Made by a program: the position numbers and the translations under genes. A stretch of 8,399 nt of DNA from Lawsonibacter sp. (GTDB taxonomy: Bacteria; Bacillota; Clostridia; Oscillospirales; Oscillospiraceae): the NCBI GenBank assembly GCA_022793355.1, contig JAAWCR010000136.1, positions 1 through 8,399 of the forward strand, given 5' to 3'. The notes beneath the pieces are model-generated. The model was not told the DNA's origin. It worked only from the letters and a program-made list of their open reading frames with translations, and did not search any database. Numbering within the stretch: position 1 is the first letter of the stretch; each line of letters opens with the position of its first letter. Below, one piece after another: positions 1-5,271 of the stretch.

Positions 1-142
1 CGTCAGGCAGGGCCCGGCCCACGATGACCGACATGGCGTATTCAATGTAGGAGTTCTCCATCTCCGGCACCAGGGAAGAGGTGATAATCTTCTGCTCTGG
101 GTAGCGGATCTCCTCGGGATCGTATTGGGGTTTCTTAGACAT
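1..142 (-). CDS. gyrA: DNA gyrase subunit A, N-terminal fragment (gene runs off the left edge)
   Basis: GyrA is the breakage-reunion subunit of the A2B2 gyrase, a cytoplasmic type II topoisomerase that introduces negative supercoils using ATP hydrolysed by GyrB. Only the first 47 residues are present. They match the conserved N-terminus: a short polar leader, then a QKIITSSLVPEMENSYIEYAMS stretch and VIVGRALPD, which in the family directly precedes the DNA-binding winged helix. The catalytic tyrosine and the quinolone-resistance region lie outside the window. The ATG at 140-142 is preceded by a strong AAGGAGG site (153-159) 10 bases upstream, so the start is well supported. In B. subtilis gyrA directly follows gyrB; here a toxin-antitoxin pair sits between them, and the toxin relic ends 31 bases before this start. 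Confidence 0.95.
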   Translation of the reverse strand, partial: MSKKPQYDPEEIRYPEQKIITSSLVPEMENSYIEYAMSVIVGRALPD

Positions 143-173
143 TTATTGTGTTCCTCCTTGTTAGAGGTGGATT

Positions 174-446
174 TTATATACCAAATAAATCAGCGTGTGT
201 CCCTGTGCGGTAAAGTAACAATTCTTTTTCATCCTGCTTGTAAATCTACAGCCAATCCGGAGCTACATGACATTCCCGGCGTCCGGAATGATTCCCGGTT
301 AAACTGTGATCCAAATTTTTTTGCGGGAGCGTGTCCGGGATTTTCAGCGTATCAATTACCTGCTGGAGCAATTCCATGTTCCAATGACGCTTTACACAGA
401 GCTTAAAGTCTCGCTTGAATCTTGTGGAGTATCTGACATTTAACAT
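174..446 (-). pseudogene. YafQ/RelE-family toxin interrupted by an in-frame amber codon
   Basis: The reading frame is that of a YafQ-type endoribonuclease toxin, a family that cleaves mRNA on translating ribosomes and pairs with an antitoxin. The N-terminal motif MLNVRYSTRFKRDFK and the block ECHVAPDWL are clear family hallmarks. Codon 67 is TAG (246-248). The same frame continues for 23 more sense codons with the expected C-terminal motif LLLYRTGTHADLF and a TAA at 174-176, giving a family-like length of 90 residues. Counting from this start, the family's catalytic residues correspond to H47, H60, D64 and W65 before the amber and H84 and F88 after it; the last two are lost from the 66-residue product. 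The start at 446 is chosen because GGAGG (454-458) lies 7 bases upstream; the other in-frame ATG at 452 overlaps the antitoxin stop (ATGA) but sits only one base from that GGAGG. TAG also ends dnaN and remB here, so it is read as stop. The toxin is probably inactive unless the amber is suppressed. Confidence 0.85.
175..203 (-). promoter_or_regulatory. possible gyrA promoter inside the end of the toxin relic
   Basis: Read on the minus strand, GGGACA (198-203; four of six bases of the TTGACA consensus) lies 17 bases before TATATA (175-180). The -10 is preceded by TGG (181-183), which fits an extended -10 (TGn). It would give gyrA a leader of about 25 bases and so its own transcription, independent of gyrB. 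The -35 is weak, so this is a candidate only. Confidence 0.35.
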
Positions 447-448
447 CG

Positions 449-658
449 TCATTCCTCCATCAATTCGGCAAAAAGCTCCTCCGTTGTGCCGTTGAACGGG
501 TGGCCTCCGCCGTTGTCCAGCTCCGCGAAAGCCTCTAATGTTTCGGCGTTTGGCGCCTCGTCCGGAACTGCCGCCCCCTGCAGATAGGAAATTACATAGA
601 ACAGGCGATTTTCCGGTATCTGGTCAATGAGGGTCTTTGCAAATTCCCGATTACTCAT
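449..658 (-). CDS. RelB/DinJ-like antitoxin of a YafQ-type toxin
   Basis: A 69-residue acidic protein encoded directly before the YafQ-like toxin frame, the usual antitoxin-first order. The N-terminal half, with IDQIPENRLFYVISYLQGA, resembles small clostridial proteins found as partners of YafQ/RelE toxins. The C-terminal half (PNAETLEAFAELDNGGG, then FNGTTEELFAELMEE) resembles the toxin-wrapping tail of RelB-like antitoxins. Such antitoxins normally neutralise the toxin by binding it and often repress their own promoter; no operator is evident here. The start at 658 is set by AAGGAG (667-672) 8 bases upstream; a longer frame upstream lies within gyrB and is unlikely. The stop overlaps the toxin's first possible ATG. 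The gene starts 29 bases after gyrB and has no evident promoter, so it is probably read through from gyrB. It appears intact although its toxin is broken. The family assignment rests on remembered motifs and on the neighbour. Confidence 0.75.
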   Translation of the reverse strand: MSNREFAKTLIDQIPENRLFYVISYLQGAAVPDEAPNAETLEAFAELDNGGGHPFNGTTEELFAELMEE

Positions 659-687
659 TTTTGGCGCTCCTTTCCGAAGACAAAGTA

Positions 688-2643
688 TCAATAGTCCAGG
701 TTCACCGCGTACTTGGCGTTGCGCTCGATGAACTCCTTCCGGGGCTCCACCTTCTCGCCCATGAGAACGGTGAAGGTCTCGTCGGCCCGGACGGCATCGT
801 CCAGCTCGATACGGCGCAGGGTGCGCTTCTCCGGGTCCATGGTGGTGTCCCACAGCTCCTGGGGGTTCATCTCGCCCAAACCCTTAAAGCGGTTGATCTC
901 CACCTTGGCGTTGGGGTTATCCCCCCGAAGCTCGGCGGACATTTTATCCCGTTCCTCCTCGGAAAAAGCCAGGCGGGTCTGCTTGCCCCGGGTCAGCTTG
1001 AACAGGGGAGGGACGGCGGAATACACATAGCCGTTTTCAATCAGGGGCCGCATGAAGCGGAAGAAGAAGGTGAGCAGGAGGGTGCGGATATGCGCGCCGT
1101 CCACGTCGGCATCGGCCATAATAATGACCTTGTGATAGCGCAGCTTGTTCAGGTCGAAGTCGTCTCCAATCCCGGCCCCCAGAGCGGTAATCACAGGGGT
1201 GAGCTTGTCGTTGCCGTACACCTTGTCTGCCCGGGCCTTCTCCACGTTGAGCATCTTGCCCCACAGAGGGAGAATAGCCTGGAAACGGGAATCCCGGCCC
1301 TGGGTGGCGGAGCCTCCGGCGGAGTCACCCTCGACGATATAAATTTCGGTCAGCTCCGGGTTGGCCTCGTTGCAGTCCCGCAGCTTGTCGGGCATGGCGG
1401 CCCCGCCCAGGGCGGTCTTGCGCCGCACCGACTCCCGGGCCTTCCGGGCGGCCTCCCGGGCCCGGTTGGCCATGAGCGCCTTGTCCAAAATGGCCCGGCC
1501 GACCCCCGGATTTTCTTCCAGGAAAATTTCCAGTTTTTCGGAGACAATGTTGTTTACCAAGGTGCGCATCTCGCTATTACCCAGCTTGGCTTTGGTCTGT
1601 CCCTCAAACTGCGCCTCGGTGAGCTTTACCGAAATAACTACAGTGAGACCCTCCCGGCAGTCCTCGCCGGAGACCTTTTCATCGTCCTTAAGCATCTTTA
1701 TCTTTCTGCCATAAGCGTTGAGTACGTTGGTCAGGGCCCGCTTGAAGCCCTCCTCGTGCATGCCGCCCTCGGCAGTGTGGACATTGTTGGCGAAGGAAAC
1801 CATAACCTCCTGGTAGCCGTCGTTATACTGCATCGCCACCTCGGCCATAGAGTCCTCCCGGGCGCCGGACACGTAGATCACATCACTGTGAATGGGGGAC
1901 TTATTTTTGTTGATAAAGGAGACAAATTCCCGAATGCCCCCCTCGTAGCACATGTCGTCTTCCTGCTCCTGGCCGGGGCGCAGGTCCACCGTCTGGATGC
2001 GCAGGCCGGCGTTGAGAAAGGCCTCCTCCCGCATGCGGGTATGCAGGGTGTCGTAGCTGTACTCCAGGGTATCGAACATCTCAAAGTCGGGCTTAAAGGT
2101 AACGGTGGTGCCGGTGTGGTCAGTTTTGCCCACTACCTTCATCTCCTGGGTAATCCTCCCCCGGGAGAACTTCATTTCATAAATTTCCCCGTTTTTGTGT
2201 ACCTGGACCTCCAGCCACTCGGACAGGGCGTTAACAACCGACGCGCCTACCCCGTGAAGACCGCCGGACACCTTATAGCCGCCGCCGCCGAACTTTCCGC
2301 CAGCGTGCAGGACAGTAAAGACCACCTCCAGGGCGGGCCGGCCCGTCTGGGGCTGGAGATCTACGGGGATGCCCCGGCCGTTGTCCGTGACGGTAATGGT
2401 GTTCTCCGGGTTGATGGTCACCGTGATATCGGTGCAGTAACCCGCCAGAGCTTCGTCGATGGCATTGTCCACAATTTCATATACCAGGTGGTGCAGGCCC
2501 GATTCCGAGGTAGAGCCGATATACATGCCCGGACGCTTACGCACCGCCTCCAGGCCCTCCAGCACCTGAATCTCCGACCCGCCGTATTCGTGGTCGGTCT
2601 GGGTAGTGTTCAGTTCATTAAATTGGTTCAGTTCTTCAGACAT
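688..2643 (-). CDS. gyrB: DNA gyrase subunit B
   Basis: The ATPase subunit of gyrase, which drives negative supercoiling together with GyrA. The 651 residues are full length for the short, Gram-positive type of GyrB. The GHKL ATPase domain shows E56, N60 and A61 in YEIVDNAIDEA, TDNGRG at 86-91, the GGLHGVGASVV loop at 127-137 and the transducer lysine K351 in QTKAKLG. The TOPRIM domain shows EGDSAGGSA at 438-446 and DADVDGAHI at 511-519, with the acidic residues that bind Mg2+. KGLGEM (587-592) and the C-terminal sequence RNAKYAVNLDY are typical. W461 sits at the position of E. coli K447. The ATG at 2641-2643 has GGAGG (2651-2655) 7 bases upstream. It ends in TGA, 29 bases before the antitoxin gene. 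A 124-base gap containing an inverted-repeat element separates it from the PH gene upstream. Confidence 0.98.
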   Translation of the reverse strand: MSEELNQFNELNTTQTDHEYGGSEIQVLEGLEAVRKRPGMYIGSTSESGLHHLVYEIVDNAIDEALAGYCTDITVTINPENTITVTDNGRGIPVDLQPQTGRPALEVVFTVLHAGGKFGGGGYKVSGGLHGVGASVVNALSEWLEVQVHKNGEIYEMKFSRGRITQEMKVVGKTDHTGTTVTFKPDFEMFDTLEYSYDTLHTRMREEAFLNAGLRIQTVDLRPGQEQEDDMCYEGGIREFVSFINKNKSPIHSDVIYVSGAREDSMAEVAMQYNDGYQEVMVSFANNVHTAEGGMHEEGFKRALTNVLNAYGRKIKMLKDDEKVSGEDCREGLTVVISVKLTEAQFEGQTKAKLGNSEMRTLVNNIVSEKLEIFLEENPGVGRAILDKALMANRAREAARKARESVRRKTALGGAAMPDKLRDCNEANPELTEIYIVEGDSAGGSATQGRDSRFQAILPLWGKMLNVEKARADKVYGNDKLTPVITALGAGIGDDFDLNKLRYHKVIIMADADVDGAHIRTLLLTFFFRFMRPLIENGYVYSAVPPLFKLTRGKQTRLAFSEEERDKMSAELRGDNPNAKVEINRFKGLGEMNPQELWDTTMDPEKRTLRRIELDDAVRADETFTVLMGEKVEPRKEFIERNAKYAVNLDY

Positions 2644-2668
2644 AGTTTAACCTCCGCGATGGAAATTC

Positions 2669-2744
2669 TGTAGGGCCGGATATCATCCACCTGAAAATAT
2701 TCTATAATACGCCCTGTGGCGGGCGGATCATATCCGCCCCTACA
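2669..2744. repeat. paired inverted-repeat element (copy 1), TGTAGGG ends
   Basis: A 76-base intergenic element with 20-base arms at 2669-2688 and 2725-2744 that are inverted copies matching at 18 of 20 positions. The right arm region also holds its own hairpin: GGGCGGAT (2721-2728), loop CAT, ATCCGCCC (2732-2739). The left arm keeps a shorter version (GGAT-ATC-ATCC). The middle is AT-rich. The left end extends as ATTCTGTAGGGC (2665-2676), which recurs exactly and inverted at the outer end of the element at 3198-3268. From memory, TGTAGGGGCGG-type repeats are dispersed in intergenic regions of Oscillospiraceae genomes. I see no clear target-site duplication. In the operon transcript it would form a large hairpin ahead of gyrB. 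Confidence 0.7.
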
Positions 2745-2767
2745 CCGTCTTGCGGCAGAAATCAGTG

Positions 2768-3178
2768 TCATTCCAGTTCCTCGTCCTCCAGATCAGCGGT
2801 GTCATGGTAATCATCGCCGCCGCTCTCTCCGCCCACCAGTTCGGTGGTCCGCATCCGCCGTTTATCCTTGGCCTGTTCCACGTGGCGGTGAATCAGCTCC
2901 TTCACCTCCCGGGGGTTTTTTACATTTTTCAGATCCAGGTGGGGAATACTCTTATCAGAGGACACCACGCACACTGTCCCTACGCCGAAAATCCGCTGCC
3001 CCAATGACATATTCAGCTGCAAATCTCGGACCCGGTACAGCAGCACCTCGTCGGACTTCAGATTAAGCAGCCCAGTCTCGCAGAACAGCCGGTCCTCGCT
3101 GAGGCTATATTTGGTGAAGGACAGGGGAAGCCCCAGATGGCGCTTGCGGTCCTTCCACAGATATTCGATGGATTCCAT
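2768..3178 (-). CDS. small bacterial PH-domain protein (bPH_2/DUF304-like)
   Basis: A 136-residue soluble protein without signal peptide or membrane segment. Residues about 20-100 have the typical pattern of bacterial pleckstrin-like domains: YSLSEDRLFCETGLLNLKSDE, then LLYRVRDLQLNMSLGQRIFGVGTV, then a strand with SSDK, and finally LKNVKNPREVKELIHRHVEQA as the closing helix. The tail (about 112-136) is very acidic and probably disordered. Bacterial PH domains of this type are poorly characterised, and neither ligand nor partner can be read from the sequence. The start at 3178 has GAGGAGG (3188-3194) 9 bases upstream; an earlier in-frame ATG at 3196 lies at the edge of that site and is rejected. 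It is flanked on both sides by inverted-repeat elements and separates remB from gyrB, which are neighbours in B. subtilis. Confidence 0.85.
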   Translation of the reverse strand: MESIEYLWKDRKRHLGLPLSFTKYSLSEDRLFCETGLLNLKSDEVLLYRVRDLQLNMSLGQRIFGVGTVCVVSSDKSIPHLDLKNVKNPREVKELIHRHVEQAKDKRRMRTTELVGGESGGDDYHDTADLEDEELE

Positions 3179-3197
3179 ATATTGTAACCTCCTCAAA

Positions 3198-3268
3198 TGT
3201 GCAGGGCGTGACCACTGGACACGCCGTAAATTTAATTTTTCGGCGCGCCGGGGTCGCCGCGCCCTACA
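3198..3268. repeat. paired inverted-repeat element (copy 2), TGTAGGG ends
   Basis: Two related arms face each other: 3198-3226 and 3241-3268, separated by an AT-rich 14-base spacer. Each arm is itself a hairpin: GGCGTG with CACGCC in the left, and GGCGCG with CGCGCC around a GACCCC-type loop in the right, which includes the palindrome CGGCGCGCCG. The arms align with each other and with the arms of the element at 2669-2744, but imperfectly. The outer end GCCCTACAGAAT (3261-3272) is the exact reverse complement of the outer end of copy 1. It fills most of the remB-PH gene gap. Confidence 0.6.
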
Positions 3269-3283
3269 GAATGGGACTTTTTG

Positions 3284-3547
3284 CTACTCCAACCCGCCCC
3301 GCGCACCCCGGCTGGCAAGGGTGGCCGATGACAGGGGGGAGATGTAAACCACTGGCTCCCCCCACCGGCTGTCCGCCAGGATGAAGGACCGGGGCAGGTC
3401 CTCGGTGAGCCAGATGGCCCGGCCTTCCGTCTCCGCCCGTTCCAGAAATTCCCGGGTCTTATAGGCCCAGCTGGCGTTGTCTAAATCAAATATACCCAAA
3501 ATATCCCGGTCAGGAATCACAACGGATTGACCTAAGTGAAGATACAT
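3284..3547 (-). CDS. remB: RemB/YaaB, DUF370 family regulator
   Basis: An 87-residue protein of the DUF370 family, to which B. subtilis RemA and RemB (YaaB) belong. RemA is a DNA-binding activator of biofilm matrix genes; RemB was genetically linked to the same process. The N-terminal MYLHLGQSVVIPDRDILGIFDLDN is the family hallmark, followed by TREFLERAETEGR, then LTEDLPRSFIL and VYISPLSSATL. The position between recF and gyrB is that of yaaB in B. subtilis, which supports RemB rather than RemA. The ATG at 3545-3547 is chosen because it begins the hallmark; upstream in-frame codons overlap the preceding gene. The ribosome binding site is weak (AAGGAAAG, about 12 bases upstream), so translation is perhaps coupled to the preceding gene, which ends 8 bases earlier. 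It ends in TAG. Confidence 0.93.
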   Translation of the reverse strand: MYLHLGQSVVIPDRDILGIFDLDNASWAYKTREFLERAETEGRAIWLTEDLPRSFILADSRWGEPVVYISPLSSATLASRGARGGLE

Positions 3548-3555
3548 GACAAATA

Positions 3556-3900
3556 TCACACTTTCCTTTTCCAAAACGCCATTCCCAGAAAATATCCAGC
3601 TAAAATTCCCAGCATAGCGGTAAATGGCAGATAAAAATTCCATCCGCCCTCATACCAAAAGCCCCAGGTGAGAGACCGAAAGCCAATCCACCGAATTAGA
3701 TATCTGACCATGCCGAAAAACAAAATTGACTCAGCTATAACCAGCGGCGCCAAACGCGCAATTATCGTTTTTGTATATCGGGCAACGAACCCGCTGAGGG
3801 AAAAGGCAATTGCGCAGGATATCAGCAAAAGGGGGAGCAGCAAAAATGAATTTTCTAACGTGCAGGTCAGGATAAACTCTATATCCGCTAAAAATTTCAT
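3556..3900 (-). CDS. unrecognised small membrane protein, three predicted helices
   Basis: I do not recognise this 114-residue protein. It has three hydrophobic stretches at about residues 18-40, 46-71 and 87-110, an aromatic loop (GFRSLTWGFWYEGGWNFY) between the last two and a basic C-terminus (WKRKV). It has no signal-peptide cleavage site or catalytic motif that I can see. The start at 3900 lies one base after the recF stop, and GGAGG near the recF end lies 11 bases upstream, so it is coupled to recF. By my count GC is about 44% over 3601-3900, clearly lower than the adjacent recF, gyrB and dnaA. With no counterpart at this place in B. subtilis, it looks like an insertion or a lineage-specific gene. 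The intact frame, binding site and operon position argue that it is real. Confidence 0.75.
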   Translation of the reverse strand: MKFLADIEFILTCTLENSFLLLPLLLISCAIAFSLSGFVARYTKTIIARLAPLVIAESILFFGMVRYLIRWIGFRSLTWGFWYEGGWNFYLPFTAMLGILAGYFLGMAFWKRKV

Positions 3901-3901
3901 C

Positions 3902-5005
3902 TCATATCAAACCTCCGTTTTGAATGTGGAAGGCCCTGCCGCCCTCCAGACCCTCCAGCTTCTCCTCCTCGCAACAGGTGATGAACACCTGCCCGCCCCT
4001 GATACGGTTCAAAACAAAGGATTGCCGCCTAGAGTCCAGCTCGGACAGCACATCGTCCAGCAAAAGGACGGGCCATTCCCCGGTCTCCTCCTGAAAAATC
4101 TCCCGCTGGGCCAGCTTGAGGGACAGGGCTGCCGTTCTGGTCTGGCCCTGGGAGGCATAGGTCTTGGCGGGATGCCCGCCGACGCTCACCGCCAAATCAT
4201 CCTTGTGGGGTCCGGACAGGCACTGCCGGCTGTCTATCTCCGCCTGCCGGTGTTTCTCCTGGTGTGCCAGCAGGAGAGGAAGGAGCTCCCGGGGCGGCAA
4301 TTTCGGGTCGTTTACGGTGGACACTGTGTCATAATTCAGCTTCAATCCCTCCCGGCCTCCGGAGAAATCCGCGTGGATGGCGGGGGCGTGCTCCTGTAGG
4401 CGCTTGATGAAATGGGCCCGGTAGTGAATCACAATGGCCCCGGTCTGGGCCATGCGAAGGTTGAAATCGTCCAGCGTCTGGAGCAGGGAGGGGTTTTCCG
4501 GCCAGTCCCGCAGAATCCGGGTCTTGTGGTCATAGAGCCGGTTATACTCCGCCAGGGCCTGGGCGTAACGGGGCCGCAGCTGGCAAATGGCGCCGTCTAA
4601 AAATTTTCTCCGCTCCGCCGCCCCCGCCCGAATCAGGGACAAGTCCTCGGGACAAAACAGCACCGTGTTCAGAATTCCCGCCAGCTCTCCGGCGGTCTTC
4701 AGGCGGACTCCGTTGGAGCACAGCTGCCGCCCCCGGCCCCGGAACAGATGGGCCTCTATGTTGAAATCCCGGTTCCGGCTAAACACCTCCCCCCTGATGA
4801 AGGCGGAGTTTACATCCAGCATAATCATCTCTTTGTCGTACCTGGCCCGGTGGGACCGGGCCGCCGACAGATAGGAAACAGCCTCCAAAAGATTGGTTTT
4901 GCCCTGGGCGTTGTCGCCGTAGATCAGATTGACCCGGGGGTCAAATTCGGCCTCCAGATGGGCGTAGTTGCGAAAAAAATCCAGCTCCAGCCTCTTGATT
5001 ATCAC
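3902..5005 (-). CDS. recF: DNA replication and repair protein RecF
   Basis: RecF is an SMC-like ATPase that, with RecO and RecR, helps load RecA at single-strand gaps and stalled forks. The 367 residues are the usual length. Walker A is GDNAQGKT (30-37), the ABC signature region is LSGPHKDDL (263-271) with ASQGQTRTAALSLKLAQ (284-300), and Walker B is PVLLLDDVLSELD (312-324). The start is the GTG at 5003-5005, which overlaps the yaaA stop as GTGA; it opens the canonical N-terminus (M/V)IIKRLELDFFRNY. An upstream in-frame ATG at 5056 would add 17 unrelated residues from inside yaaA and is rejected. Only a weak GGAG site precedes it, so translation is probably coupled to yaaA. It ends in TGA one base before the membrane protein gene. 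Confidence 0.97.
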   Translation of the reverse strand: MIIKRLELDFFRNYAHLEAEFDPRVNLIYGDNAQGKTNLLEAVSYLSAARSHRARYDKEMIMLDVNSAFIRGEVFSRNRDFNIEAHLFRGRGRQLCSNGVRLKTAGELAGILNTVLFCPEDLSLIRAGAAERRKFLDGAICQLRPRYAQALAEYNRLYDHKTRILRDWPENPSLLQTLDDFNLRMAQTGAIVIHYRAHFIKRLQEHAPAIHADFSGGREGLKLNYDTVSTVNDPKLPPRELLPLLLAHQEKHRQAEIDSRQCLSGPHKDDLAVSVGGHPAKTYASQGQTRTAALSLKLAQREIFQEETGEWPVLLLDDVLSELDSRRQSFVLNRIRGGQVFITCCEEEKLEGLEGGRAFHIQNGGLI

Positions 5006-5217
5006 GTGACCACAAGCTCCGTTTCGCCGTCGATAACCGCCCGGTCCCCGGGGCACAGTTTTTTTCCGCGCATCGCGCAGGGCTCACCGTTGACCGCCAC
5101 CCGGCCCTCCTGAATAATCAGCTTGGCGTCCCCCCCTGTCTCCACCGCCCCGGCAAACTTGAGCAGGTCCTGAAGCTTGATAAATTCGGTGTGTATCTTG
5201 ATTTCATGTGATTCCAT
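5002..5217 (-). CDS. yaaA: S4-domain RNA-binding protein YaaA (RlbA-like)
   Basis: A 71-residue protein made of a single S4 RNA-binding domain (about residues 12-67): FIKLQDLLKFAGAVETGGDAKLIIQEGRVAVNGE, then RGKKLCPGD. This is the small S4 protein always found between dnaN and recF in Bacillota; in B. subtilis it has been linked to ribosome maturation. The ATG at 5215-5217 is chosen from the family N-terminus; its binding site is poor (GAAAGG, 13 bases upstream). It lies 54 bases after dnaN and overlaps recF by 4 bases. Confidence 0.92.
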   Translation of the reverse strand: MESHEIKIHTEFIKLQDLLKFAGAVETGGDAKLIIQEGRVAVNGEPCAMRGKKLCPGDRAVIDGETELVVT

Positions 5218-5271
5218 ACAGCATTACTTACCTTTCTTAGTACAAAGACAAACCGCGCATCCGTGTTTCAA

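Noticed and set aside
246..248. TAG as a sense codon through genome-wide recoding
   Set aside because: dnaN and remB both end in TAG in positions where the proteins end normally, so TAG acts as stop in this genome.
659..853. Upstream extension of the antitoxin frame into gyrB
   Set aside because: The extension would overlap the gyrB end and has no family match; a good ribosome binding site precedes the ATG at 658.
637..2673. 678-codon open frame antisense to gyrB
   Set aside because: It is in exact codon register with gyrB, as are the long antisense frames over recF (3668-4399), dnaN (5263-6429) and dnaA (6567-7322). In this register antisense stops arise only from TTA, CTA and TCA codons, which these GC-rich genes largely avoid. 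No protein motif or binding site is seen.
3548..3643. N-terminal extension of remB to an ATG at 3643
   Set aside because: It overlaps the membrane gene in another frame, and the DUF370 hallmark MYLHLGQ begins at 3547.
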